Below, in pieces: positions 17,686 through 26,361 of a DNA stretch of 64,000 nucleotides. Source of the DNA: Mycoplasmatota bacterium. Its GTDB lineage: Bacteria > Bacillota_I > Bacilli_A > RF39 > UBA660. Where the stretch lies: positions 27,914 through 91,913 of the forward strand of contig JALFKQ010000007.1 of the NCBI GenBank assembly GCA_022774645.1, in the 5' to 3' direction. The position numbers and the translations under genes are program-made. A model generated the notes under the pieces. The model saw only the letters and a program-made list of their open reading frames with translations, made no database searches and was not told where the DNA came from. Every line of letters starts with the position of its first letter. Position 1 is the first letter of the stretch.

Positions 17686-19134
17686 TCACATTATTTTATC
17701 TATATCTATTTTAGAATAATTATTCATATTGTTTATAATTAATGAACTTGTAGTAAGAAGCATACAAGCAATCGAAAATGAATTATTTATTTCTTCGACT
17801 ACAACTTTATATGAATCAATAATGTTTTCAGTATTTATTCCATTATTTCCTGAATTATCTATTATTTTATTATAAGGACTTTCTAGTGCTGATTTTACTA
17901 ATAGTGATATTTCATCACTTTCATTTATTTTATTTGATACCTTTAATAAAGATACACCAGAGCCATCAACAACACCATACTTATATGAATTTATTGCAGT
18001 ATTTAATGCATCTTCTATTCTTAATTTTCTGTCTATTCTCTCAAGTTCAGTTAAACCATAACTATAAATTATTCCCATCTTACCATTTAATGATGATATT
18101 CTTTTTTGTAAAAATTCTTTTTCAAACTCGAATTCCTCATCATTCATTCTTACTTTTAAATAACTTATTCGCTCATTTAGTTTTTCCTTGTTTATATTTT
18201 TATTTAGTATAATTGTGTTATCTTTTTCTATTATTATTTTATTAACTTCATTATATTTATTAAATGAATTAGTATAATATTCTATATCTGTTAATACTGA
18301 CTTAGCTCTATCACTTTTGAGTAATGTTTTAATTAAATATATTTTACAACTTGATATATTATTATAATCGTTTATTTCTTTAATTATTTCATTATCATAG
18401 TCTTCACAAAAAATAACTATATCTTTTTTATTATGCATATGATTTTGCAATTCTTCTATGCTATTTATATAGTTTTTTTCAATGCAAACTAATGGATTAT
18501 TCAGTTCTAGTTTTGTTATATTTTCACCAATTGCCGACTCAATATGATATCCGAAGTCTAATTTCATACCATTTATTATTTCAAAATCTATTTTTTCTGA
18601 TACTTTATCTTCTATTACTATATAATTGTTAAATCCAACTTTTTCATATAATTCTGAGATTACCAATCCTATATTTTTATCTTTACTTGCAATAGAAGAA
18701 ACTTGTTTTATTTTACTTTTTGACTTACAATTTTTCTTTTGTTTTTTTAAACTGTCTATAATATATTTTTTATATTTTAATAAGCTTTCATTTAATATTG
18801 TAGGATTTATTCCATTTTCTATGAGTTCTAGGCCTCTTTTGTATAATTCATATGTTAATATTATTGTTGTGGTTGTTCCATCTCCAACTGTTTCATTAGT
18901 TTTTTTTGCTGCTTCTTTTATTAGATTTACTGCTATATTTTCTATTTCATCATCTAGTTCTATTGATGATGCTATCGTGACACCATCATTTGTTATATAC
19001 GGTTTGCCATTGTCCTTTGAAATAATTACATTTCTTCCATTTGGACCTAGTGTGCAAGAAACAGCTTTATATAATTTAGTTATTCCACTTAATAATTTTT
19101 CATTCATTTCTTTATCAAATATTACATTATTCAT
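17686..19134 (-). CDS. Divergent GroEL-like chaperonin
   Basis: A 482-residue group I chaperonin relative. The nucleotide site is recognisable: TLGPNGRNVIIS, ITNDGVTIASSIEL and VGDGTTTTIIL near the N-terminus, and RKLRIEDALNTAINSYKYGVV (the catalytic-aspartate region) with VVDGSGVSLL near the C-terminus. The apical region is strongly diverged and the protein is about 60 residues shorter than GroEL. It ends IDIDKIM without a GGM tail. No groES or CIRCE lies nearby. Its ATG overlaps the TGA of the DUF4130 gene by 4 bases, so it is translationally coupled to the radical-SAM pair. It may be the genome's only GroEL or a specialised paralogue. Confidence 0.85.
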   Translation of the reverse strand: MNNVIFDKEMNEKLLSGITKLYKAVSCTLGPNGRNVIISKDNGKPYITNDGVTIASSIELDDEIENIAVNLIKEAAKKTNETVGDGTTTTIILTYELYKRGLELIENGINPTILNESLLKYKKYIIDSLKKQKKNCKSKSKIKQVSSIASKDKNIGLVISELYEKVGFNNYIVIEDKVSEKIDFEIINGMKLDFGYHIESAIGENITKLELNNPLVCIEKNYINSIEELQNHMHNKKDIVIFCEDYDNEIIKEINDYNNISSCKIYLIKTLLKSDRAKSVLTDIEYYTNSFNKYNEVNKIIIEKDNTIILNKNINKEKLNERISYLKVRMNDEEFEFEKEFLQKRISSLNGKMGIIYSYGLTELERIDRKLRIEDALNTAINSYKYGVVDGSGVSLLKVSNKINESDEISLLVKSALESPYNKIIDNSGNNGINTENIIDSYKVVVEEINNSFSIACMLLTTSSLIINNMNNYSKIDIDKIM

Positions 19135-19883
19135 ACATTAACCTCCAACAAATTTTTCCAATATTTTTTAGGCATAAAATTTCTTTGACACCTTAAATTT
19201 TTTCTTTCCTTAATAGTTACTGCTTTTATAAAAGTTTTCCACATTTTTTCGTATTCATCTTCACTATTTTTAAAATCTAATTTTATATCTTCTAATATTC
19301 TTATATCTTTTGTATCATAAAAAACTGCTTTATCTTTATTTTCATCATATATAATCCATTTCTCATTAGAAAGTCTATTTTTAAAATGTGCTATTAAAAG
19401 ATACAATATGTCATTATCAGGATTTATCTTTGAAAAGTAAATTTCATTTTGTAACTTAGTAAATCTTACAAATCCTTTAAATTTATGTGCTTCACTTTTT
19501 ATATTTTGAGTCATTTTATTAAATTTAGTCACACATTCTATTTCATTATGATATATAATTTTATAGCTATATTTGTAAGCTTGAAATAAATATTCATAAA
19601 TGACATTAGCTTTATCTTTTTCTTTAGATAAAAAGGATGTCAGTATGTTCTGATAAACAAAATTACTTATCTTTTTTATTATTGATTCTTTTACTATGTC
19701 ACTTTTTTCATAATCTGTTTTTATTAAAATTGGTGTATCAATGATATTATCTATATATTCTGTTTCACTATATATTTTTAATGGATAAGTATGGCTTTTA
19801 TATGTTATATAAACTAATGTGAAAAATCCCTCTATTGTTCCATCATATAAATATATATCTTCTGTATCTTTAAAATTATTCAT
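19131..19883 (-). CDS. DUF4130 putative DNA metabolism protein (TIGR03915 type)
   Basis: The 250-residue protein begins NNFKDTEDIYLYDGTIEGFF and ends with a motif-rich region RNLRCQRNFMPKKYWKNL, which matches the family known as SAM/SprT-type radical-SAM-associated putative DNA metabolism protein (DUF4130). These proteins are almost always next to a helix-hairpin-helix radical SAM protein, as here. The function is thought to be DNA repair or modification but is unproven. The ATG at 19883 overlaps the stop of the radical SAM gene by 8 bases; the longer frame would need a TTG start without support. Confidence 0.85.
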   Translation of the reverse strand: MNNFKDTEDIYLYDGTIEGFFTLVYITYKSHTYPLKIYSETEYIDNIIDTPILIKTDYEKSDIVKESIIKKISNFVYQNILTSFLSKEKDKANVIYEYLFQAYKYSYKIIYHNEIECVTKFNKMTQNIKSEAHKFKGFVRFTKLQNEIYFSKINPDNDILYLLIAHFKNRLSNEKWIIYDENKDKAVFYDTKDIRILEDIKLDFKNSEDEYEKMWKTFIKAVTIKERKNLRCQRNFMPKKYWKNLLEVNV

Positions 19884-21081
19884 TTTCAAATAGACTTAAT
19901 TGTTTAATATTCCCTTCTAATAATAATTGTCTATAAATAATATCTTTTTGAAACGCTCCTGTTTTACTATAATATTTTCCATCACATGTTATAAAATATT
20001 TAGCTCTTTTTAATACTACACCGATTCTTTTTAATGTATCAAAGTCTAAATGTGTTACTTTTCTTGTCATAATTATTCTTTTAGCAGACTTAACACCAAT
20101 CCCTGGGACCCTTAATATATCTTTATAATCCGCCTTATTTATTTCTATTGGGTAATTGTCTATATTATTTAATGCATAATTTGCTTTCGGATCTAAAAGC
20201 AAATTAAAATTAGGATTTTTATGACTTAATAGTTCATTAGCTTTAAATCCATAAAATCTAAGTAACCAATCTGCTTGATAAAGCCTATTTTCTCTTTTTA
20301 AAGGTGGAGTCTTTATAGATGGTAGGTTTCTATCATTATTAACTGGTACATATGCAGAATAATATACTCTTTTTAAATCAAATTTATTATATAAACCTTC
20401 TGTTAAATTTATTATTTGATAATCACTATCATCACTTGCTCCGATTATCATTTGAGTTGATTGACCTGCTGGTACAAATTTTCTATTATTTTGAATTTCG
20501 TTTCTAATCTCGCTCATTGCTCCAAAGATATTATTACTCTTTTTATCAGGAGCAAGTAATTTTAAATTATCATTAGATGGAAGTTCTATATTAGCACTCA
20601 TTCTATCACTTAGTTTACCTAATTCATCTATTAAATATTTACTACTTCCTGGTATACATTTTGTATGAATATAGCCATTAAATTTATACTTATTCCTGAG
20701 TAAATATATAGTTTCTATAATTAATTTCATTGTGTAATCTGCATCTTTTATTATGGCTGAACTCAAAAATAATCCTTCTATGTAATTCCTTTTGTAAAAA
20801 TTAATTGTTAAATTTGCTATTTCTTCTGGTGTTAGAATTGCTCTTTTAATATTATTACTTCTTCTATTTATGCAATATTTGCAATCATAAATACAAGAAT
20901 TTGTCATTAATATTTTTAATAATGAAACACATCTTCCATCACTTGTAAAACTATGGCATATTCCACTTATATGTCCATTTCCTGTTCCTCCATTATTTTT
21001 TCTATCGGATCCACTAGAACTACAAGAAGCATCATACTTTGCAGACTCTGCTAAAATTGACAATTTTTCTTCAAGTTTCAT
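19876..21081 (-). CDS. Putative DNA modification/repair radical SAM protein (TIGR03916 type)
   Basis: The 401-residue protein carries a radical-SAM cluster site CIYDCKYC (CxxxCxxC, residues about 63-70) following LLKILMTNS. Near the C-terminus a helix-hairpin-helix motif (ILRVPGIGVKSAKRIIMTRK) suggests DNA contact. The N-terminus KLSILAESAKYDASCSSSGS is characteristic of the family, which pairs with DUF4130. The start has a GAGGTG ribosome binding site and is the first gene of a tightly packed run: radical SAM, DUF4130, chaperonin-like and probably the HD protein. Enzymatic substrate unknown. Confidence 0.9.
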   Translation of the reverse strand: MKLEEKLSILAESAKYDASCSSSGSDRKNNGGTGNGHISGICHSFTSDGRCVSLLKILMTNSCIYDCKYCINRRSNNIKRAILTPEEIANLTINFYKRNYIEGLFLSSAIIKDADYTMKLIIETIYLLRNKYKFNGYIHTKCIPGSSKYLIDELGKLSDRMSANIELPSNDNLKLLAPDKKSNNIFGAMSEIRNEIQNNRKFVPAGQSTQMIIGASDDSDYQIINLTEGLYNKFDLKRVYYSAYVPVNNDRNLPSIKTPPLKRENRLYQADWLLRFYGFKANELLSHKNPNFNLLLDPKANYALNNIDNYPIEINKADYKDILRVPGIGVKSAKRIIMTRKVTHLDFDTLKRIGVVLKRAKYFITCDGKYYSKTGAFQKDIIYRQLLLEGNIKQLSLFENE

Positions 21082-21170
21082 ACTTTTGCACCTCTATTTA
21101 ATTTTATCACATTAAAGTTATTTATGCAAACAAATATTCGTTTTTCAAAAAATAAAATGTAGTATTTAAA

Positions 21171-21671
21171 CTACATTAATTTCATAAAGACAATAATAAA
21201 TAATGTACAAATAAATATACTAATTATTATTGATAATATGTTGATAACTGTATTTTTTAATTTAGTATATTTTTTTAATGTTAAATTTATTAAATTAGTA
21301 ATTAAAATATAATTAGAATCAAAAGTAATAATTGCAAGTAATATATCATATTCAGCTCCGTATAATGTATTAAACTCTAAAATACTATCTGACATCATAT
21401 AATTGATTGATATATAACTAAATATATATTTAAATATTATTGATGATATAATCATTGTTACAAAAAGAGTTACATCATTTATAACTATTTTTTTATCATA
21501 TTGAATTTTATTTCTTTTAATATGATAAATAATTATTAAGATTAAAAGTAAAATTACATCTATATATAAAGAATACTTATTAAATCCTTTTATTATATAT
21601 CCACTAAATAATACTAAATAAAGTATTAAGCTTATTAATATCGTAATAAAAATCTTTTTTGACATTTTCAT
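21171..21671 (-). CDS. Hypothetical four- to five-helix membrane protein
   Basis: The 166 residues are dominated by hydrophobic segments (IFITILISLILYLVLFSGYI, YIDVILLLILIIIY, VTLFVTMIISSIIFKYIF, ILSIIISIFICTLFIIVF). There is no recognisable motif. The ATG overlaps the stop of the DUF4236 gene by 4 bases, so the two are coupled. Family unknown. Confidence 0.6.
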   Translation of the reverse strand: MKMSKKIFITILISLILYLVLFSGYIIKGFNKYSLYIDVILLLILIIIYHIKRNKIQYDKKIVINDVTLFVTMIISSIIFKYIFSYISINYMMSDSILEFNTLYGAEYDILLAIITFDSNYILITNLINLTLKKYTKLKNTVINILSIIISIFICTLFIIVFMKLM

Positions 21672-21958
21672 TTTTCATCATCCGTAAATGTTGTAGCTAT
21701 ATCATCAATTATTTCATCAAATGACTTATCTTTTATTTTCTTTTTATTTTTTGTATTATTAACTTTATTTTCACTTTTACTTTCTGTTACATATGATAAA
21801 CCACTTCCAGGTAATGTTACAGTTTTTCTAACAGTACCTTTTGCTGTTTTGCTCACTCTAACTCCCTTTGTTCCAACACTATATCCTATCCCACTTTTAC
21901 TTAAATTTATTTTAATTCCTTTTCCTAAATTAAAACTTTTTCTAAATCTAAATCCCAT
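21668..21958 (-). CDS. DUF4236 domain protein
   Basis: The N-terminal 55 residues (MGFRFRKSFNLGKGIKINLS, then SGIGYSVGTKGVRVSKTAKG) are the short glycine- and basic-rich DUF4236 domain, found at the N-terminus of many otherwise unrelated proteins. The tail is lysine-rich and ends with acidic residues. The role is unknown. It follows mscL by 9 bases and overlaps the next membrane protein gene, forming a likely three-gene operon. Confidence 0.85.
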   Translation of the reverse strand: MGFRFRKSFNLGKGIKINLSKSGIGYSVGTKGVRVSKTAKGTVRKTVTLPGSGLSYVTESKSENKVNNTKNKKKIKDKSFDEIIDDIATTFTDDEK

Positions 21959-21967
21959 AATTCACCA

Positions 21968-22393
21968 CTATTTCTCTTTTAGTAAATCTCTTATTTCTTC
22001 TAAAAGAACAACTTCATCACTCTTTTTTGATGCTTCTTTCTTTTCTTCTTTTTTATGCTTATCTAAGAATTTATTCATAATCTTTACAACTATAAAAATA
22101 CAAAAAGCTATTATTAAGAAATTAATTATATTTTGTAAAAATGAGCCATATTTAATAGTTGAATCTCCAACTTTTATGCTTAGTGATGTAAAGTCATATC
22201 CACCTATTATGACTCCGATTAATGGCATAATTATATCATTTACTAATGATGTTACAATTGTACTAAATGCTCCACCAATAACAACGCCTACAGCTAAGTC
22301 TATAACATTTCCTCTTTTAATAAATGTTTTAAATTCTTCGAACAACCCTTTTGATTTATTCGCTAATTCTTTAATTTCTTTTTTATTTTTCAT
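21968..22393 (-). CDS. mscL: Large-conductance mechanosensitive channel MscL
   Basis: MscL releases solutes on hypo-osmotic shock. The 141 residues contain the first helix [20 protein letters not shown] with the conserved glycine/alanine gate, the NDIIMPLIG segment, a second helix ([20 protein letters not shown]), and a lysine/glutamate-rich C-terminal helix. Length and order are typical. A GAGAGGT ribosome binding site precedes the start. Confidence 0.97.
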   Translation of the reverse strand: MKNKKEIKELANKSKGLFEEFKTFIKRGNVIDLAVGVVIGGAFSTIVTSLVNDIIMPLIGVIIGGYDFTSLSIKVGDSTIKYGSFLQNIINFLIIAFCIFIVVKIMNKFLDKHKKEEKKEASKKSDEVVLLEEIRDLLKEK

Positions 22394-22428
22394 TACTACC
22401 TCTCCATACTAAACACTTATTTTCTACT

Positions 22429-23286
22429 TTAAAACATTAATAGTGCTGTTGCACTTGATATAATTATTATACCTAATATTTGTTTCTTATTCAATTTTTC
22501 TTTCAAAAATATTACTGATAATAATATTGTTACCACTATACTTAATTTTTCTATTGTAAATACTACACTTGCTTCACCATTTTGTAGTGCTTTGAAATAA
22601 AATAGCCATGATAATGTATTTGTAATTCCTGAATAGATAACAATTCTTAAACCTTTCGAATCTAACTCTTTAATATCTTTGTATTTTTTTGTTATAAAGA
22701 TTATAATAATTAGTATTATAAATACTACTATTGTTCTTATAAATGTTGCTAAGTAACTATTTATATTATTTAAACCTACTTTACTTATAATTGTAGTTGT
22801 ACTTGTAAATATTGCTGTCAATATTGCATATATTATCCATTTATTATTAGTACTTTTTTCTTTTGGTTTGTTTATTGTAAGCATAGTACCAAATGATATT
22901 AATATAATTGATATAACTTTTATAGTAGTTATTTTTTCTTTTAAAAATATCGATGAAAGTATTAATGTTATTACAATGCTTGTTTTATCAATTGGTGTAA
23001 CTTTACTAACATCACCAGCATCAAGTGCTTTAAAATAAAATATCCATAGTAGGGTTGTTGATATTCCAGATAGAATTAAGAATATTATGGTTTTCATATT
23101 TAACTCTTTTATATCACTTATACAACCGCAAAATATAGTAACTACAAATGACAATAATAATATGACTAATGTTCTTATAGTGGTAAGTAATATTGAATCT
23201 GATTTATTTAATTTAGAAGAATATGATGCCAAAACAGAAGTTAGTCCAGAAAATATTGAAGAAGATACTGCATATATTATCCACAT
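22429..23286 (-). CDS. EamA-family (DMT) transporter
   Basis: The 285 residues form two repeats of five helices, each with the EamA pattern: WIIYAVSSSIFSGLTSVLAS...ALDAGDVSKVTPIDKTSIV, and WIIYAILTAIFTSTTTIISK...ALQNGEASVVFTIEKLSIVV with a following IFLKEKL in both halves. Such drug/metabolite transporters move small molecules; the substrate is unknown. An AGGTGA ribosome binding site precedes the start. It is divergent from the MraZ-like gene, with about 90 bases between the two starts. Confidence 0.88.
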   Translation of the reverse strand: MWIIYAVSSSIFSGLTSVLASYSSKLNKSDSILLTTIRTLVILLLSFVVTIFCGCISDIKELNMKTIIFLILSGISTTLLWIFYFKALDAGDVSKVTPIDKTSIVITLILSSIFLKEKITTIKVISIILISFGTMLTINKPKEKSTNNKWIIYAILTAIFTSTTTIISKVGLNNINSYLATFIRTIVVFIILIIIIFITKKYKDIKELDSKGLRIVIYSGITNTLSWLFYFKALQNGEASVVFTIEKLSIVVTILLSVIFLKEKLNKKQILGIIIISSATALLMF

Positions 23287-23319
23287 TTTTATTCACCTAA
23301 TTATATTTTGGGCTATTTC

Positions 23320-23348
23320 TTGAAAAAAATGCTTAAATATGGTATAAT
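23320..23348 (+). promoter_or_regulatory. Promoter of the MraZ-like gene
   Basis: TTGAAA (23320-23325) and TATAAT (23343-23348) are 17 bases apart; the likely transcription start is near 23355, just before the GAGGGGG ribosome binding site. Confidence 0.75.
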
Positions 23349-23377
23349 ATGCACTTGTAATGAGGGGGATTATTATA

Positions 23378-23815
23378 ATGTTTGGAGAAGATTTAATACT
23401 TGGATATAAAAAATGTAGAATTGATGATAAACATAGACTATTTCTACCTAAGTTTTCCTTTTCTGAGAAAGGTGACTCTATCGCTATATCAGAAGATGAA
23501 AATGGAATCATACTATTAAGTAATATTATTTCATTAAAACAAAAAATTGCTAGTTTAGAAAAAAGTGTTGGTAGTAGTGAAAATATGAAATCACTAGAAC
23601 TTCTTTATTTAAAACTTGAAAGATTATATGTTTCTTGTCTTGCCACTTCAAAAGTTGATTCACAAAGAAGAATGTTAATACCAGAAGGAGTATATGATAA
23701 ACATAAAATCAATGACACAGTTATATTACAAGGATGTGGTGATCATTTAAAAGTATTTGACAATGAAGAATCGCACAATGAATATGTTAGAAAATTAAAC
23801 AGCTCAAGAATTTAA
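23378..23815 (+). CDS. MraZ-like transcriptional regulator
   Basis: The 145-residue protein has two SpoVT/AbrB-like half-sites typical of MraZ: CRIDDKHRLFLPKF near the N-terminus and SKVDSQRRMLIPEGV near residue 95 (consensus DxxGRxxxP). Here glycine is replaced by H and R in the two copies, so it is a diverged member. MraZ binds repeats upstream of the division/cell-wall cluster. In this window rsmH and ftsL are absent, but murE lies 90 bases downstream on the same strand. The ATG at 23360 overlaps the ribosome binding site; the ATG at 23378 is preferred. Confidence 0.7.
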   Translation: MFGEDLILGYKKCRIDDKHRLFLPKFSFSEKGDSIAISEDENGIILLSNIISLKQKIASLEKSVGSSENMKSLELLYLKLERLYVSCLATSKVDSQRRMLIPEGVYDKHKINDTVILQGCGDHLKVFDNEESHNEYVRKLNSSRI

Positions 23816-23906
23816 TCTTGGGTTGTTTTTTAGTGGAATGTTGTGGAATACAATCTATTAATAATTGATTAAATAATGTTATAATATTAATTAAGGAAGT
23901 GAAAGA

Positions 23907-25265
23907 ATGTTTAAATATGAAAGTGATTCAAGAAAAGTAACTAAAGGTCAAACATTTGTTGCTTTAAAAGGTATGACAGTAGATGGTCATGATTATATAA
24001 ATAATGCAATTGAAAATGGAGCCTCTGCTATAATATGTGAAAAAGATATAGATGTAAATGTTCCATATACCAAAGTAGATAATACTGATACTTATTTAAG
24101 AAAAATATTAAATGATGAATATGGTAAAGATATAGATAAAATGACATTAATAGGTGTTACTGGTACTAATGGTAAAACTACTAGTTGCTATTTAATATAT
24201 CAAATGCTTAATAATCTTGGAATTGATACTGCTTATATAGGTACATTAGGTTATTATCATAAAGATGATTTTGTTGAACTTAATAATACTACACCTGATG
24301 TTTTAACAATTTATAAGCTACTTTATAAAGCATATGAAAGTGGTGCTAAATCAGTAGTAATGGAAGTTAGTAGTCAAGCTCTATCTTATGATAGATTAAC
24401 TAATATTAACTATTCTATTATAGGGTTTACTAATTTAACTGAAGATCATTTAGATTATCATAAAACAATGGAAAATTATTTAAAAGCTAAATTATTAATT
24501 TTAGATCATTTAAAAGGTGATGCTAAAATAATAGTTAATAGTGATGATAAAGTTCATAATAAATTTAAAAAAGAAGGACACAAATTTATTACTTTTGGCT
24601 TTAAAGGTGATTATAAAATAAATAGCTTTGATACTGATGCAACCGAAACCAAATTGAATTTCAGCTATGATAATAAAGAATATGATGTTATTGTACCATT
24701 AACTAGTAAATTTAATGTTTACAATTATTTAACTATGCTATCAATTGTTAATCAATATGGGTTTGATATTGATGATATTATAAAAGAAACAGCAAATTTG
24801 AAGGCTCCTAAAGGCAGATGTGAAACATATAAAGTAAATGGTGGTTTTGCTATTGTTGATTATGCTCATACTCCTGATGCTGTTGAAAAAGTTATTACTG
24901 CTTATAATGAACTTAAAAAAGGAAAAATTATAACTATAATTGGATGTGGTGGTGACAGAGATCCTAAAAAAAGACCTATAATGGGTAAAATAGCAACAGA
25001 TTTATCAGATTATGTAATTTTTTCTAATGATAATCCTAGAACTGAAGATCCAGAGAATATTATGAAAGATATATTAAATGGAGTTACTAAAAATAATTAT
25101 GAAGTAATATTAGATAGAAAAGAAGCAATTAAACATGGTACTGATATAATGAAACCAAATGATATCCTTTTAATACTTGGAAAAGGACATGAAAATTATC
25201 AAATAATTGGTAAAACTAAAATACATCTCGATGATGCAGAAGAAGTTCTTAAATATAAGAAATAA
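23907..25265 (+). CDS. murE: UDP-N-acetylmuramyl tripeptide synthetase MurE
   Basis: MurE adds the third amino acid of the peptidoglycan stem in the cytoplasm. The 452-residue protein has the N-terminal SDSRKVTKGQTFVALKG motif, the P-loop GVTGTNGKTTS, NLTEDHLDYHKTM and the C-terminal DYAHTPDAVEK. The substrate motif is DNPRTEDP; DNPR is characteristic of meso-diaminopimelate-adding enzymes, while lysine-adding ones have other residues after DNP. The predicted wall is therefore DAP type. AAGGAAGTG gives the ribosome binding site. The other ligases murF and ddl lie at 60-63 kb. Confidence 0.95.
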   Translation: MFKYESDSRKVTKGQTFVALKGMTVDGHDYINNAIENGASAIICEKDIDVNVPYTKVDNTDTYLRKILNDEYGKDIDKMTLIGVTGTNGKTTSCYLIYQMLNNLGIDTAYIGTLGYYHKDDFVELNNTTPDVLTIYKLLYKAYESGAKSVVMEVSSQALSYDRLTNINYSIIGFTNLTEDHLDYHKTMENYLKAKLLILDHLKGDAKIIVNSDDKVHNKFKKEGHKFITFGFKGDYKINSFDTDATETKLNFSYDNKEYDVIVPLTSKFNVYNYLTMLSIVNQYGFDIDDIIKETANLKAPKGRCETYKVNGGFAIVDYAHTPDAVEKVITAYNELKKGKIITIIGCGGDRDPKKRPIMGKIATDLSDYVIFSNDNPRTEDPENIMKDILNGVTKNNYEVILDRKEAIKHGTDIMKPNDILLILGKGHENYQIIGKTKIHLDDAEEVLKYKK

Positions 25266-25274
25266 TACAGTATA

Positions 25275-25304
25275 AAAACGATTAAAAAATTTAATCGTTT
25301 TTTT
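25275..25304 (+). terminator. Intrinsic terminator of murE
   Basis: AAAACGATTAA / TTAATCGTTTT form an 11-bp stem followed by a T-run, 10 bases after the murE stop. Confidence 0.85.
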
Positions 25305-25481
25305 ATTTAGAAATGTGTATGTTATAAATTTTTACTTTTTAGTTTTACATTCTTTATTTATATCTATATTCATTCCTCCTTCACTGCCTTTAATGTTACT
25401 ATCTTGTTGTTAAAAATTTGTGAAAAATAAATATAATTTATGTAAAATGTATAATATACTTACAATGTAAGGTAGTATGAT

Positions 25482-26146
25482 ATGAGTAAGTTAAATTTTA
25501 AAAAGTATTTATTATTGTTTTTATTATAGTTGCTGATACAAGTTTCAATGTCGATTATAATATTGATTCTGGTAGTGGAGGTTTAATAATTTATTTGATC
25601 TTTTATATATTCTTTTGCTTTATAAGAGTATTTTCATTTAATGCAACTATATTACAGTTTTTCGTTGTAATTAGTACTGTTTCATTAATAGTATTCTTAT
25701 TCTTAGATTTATTTAATTTTAAAGGAACTAAAGCAGTTAATGAAACTAGAGTAAAAGAAAAATCATACCCATTATATATGAAGATGATATTTTAAAAGTA
25801 TATCCAAAGTTTAACAAAAAAGAATTTTTAAAAATGGCTAATACATATTACAATGAATTACAAACAGCATGGATGAATTTTGATTATGATAAAATTAAGT
25901 CACTAACTACTGATGAAATATATAAAATATATAAACAGATTTAGATTCTTTAAAAAAAATCTAAAAAATATAGTGTCTGACATCAAGATTTACTGGATAT
26001 TCTTTTCTAAAGTTGAGATGAAAGATAAAAAAGTAAGTATTACCGTTGCATATAATTTAGCTCAAAGAGATTATATTGTTAATAATGATTATGATTGGGT
26101 TATATCTAAAAAAGAAATAGTTAAACAAAAAATTATCAAGGAGTAA
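25482..26146 (+). pseudogene. Decayed TIM44-like domain membrane protein gene
   Basis: An ATG at 25482 starts MSKLNFKKYLLLFLL and stops at TAG. Other frames then continue in order: DTSFNVDYNIDSGSGGLIIY with a hydrophobic segment, then YPKFNKKEFLKMANTYYNEL QTAWMNFDYDK, and finally SITVAYNLAQRDYIVNNDYD to a TAA. The F-x-x-x-x-F...LQTAWxxxD pattern is that of the TIM44-like (Tim44/MBA1) domain found behind a membrane anchor in many Bacillota proteins. At least three frame breaks make it non-functional. The role of intact relatives is unclear. Confidence 0.65.
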
Positions 26147-26148
26147 TT

Positions 26149-26342
26149 ATGATAAATGAAATAAAGAAATATGATAAAACATTTTTAGAAGCAATTTTTT
26201 ATCAAATGTTGATCATATAGTAATGCTTCTAATTAATGGAATAAGTAACAGAGATTTAAACAATGTTAAGCCTTATTTATCTAATGATATTTATAACAAA
26301 TTTAATAAATTAATTAATGATTATATAAATAAAAAGGTGTAA
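26149..26342 (+). pseudogene. Second decayed TIM44-like fragment
   Basis: The ATG at 26149 has a good AAGGAG ribosome binding site and begins MINEIKKYDKTFLEAIF. It stops after 23 codons, while the next frame continues FLSNVDHIVMLLINGISNRD LNNVKPYLSNDIYNKF to a TAA at 26340. The pattern again suggests a TIM44-like domain with one frameshift. It directly follows the first decayed copy, so a tandem pair may have been lost together. Confidence 0.5.
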
Positions 26343-26361
26343 GATAAAACTTACACCTTTT
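26332..26361 (-). terminator. Intrinsic terminator of phosphoketolase
   Basis: AAAAGGTGTAAG / CTTACACCTTTT form a 12-bp stem around ATAAAA, followed on the minus strand by T-rich sequence. It overlaps the last codons of the phosphoketolase gene. Confidence 0.8.

Noticed and set aside
25595..25795. 66-codon ORF as an independent gene
   Set aside because: It is a middle part of the TIM44-like pseudogene: sequence before and after in other frames belongs to the same protein.
25913..26146. 77-codon ORF as an independent gene
   Set aside because: Its start lies within the pseudogene and only its C-terminal part is protein-like, matching the end of the TIM44-like domain.
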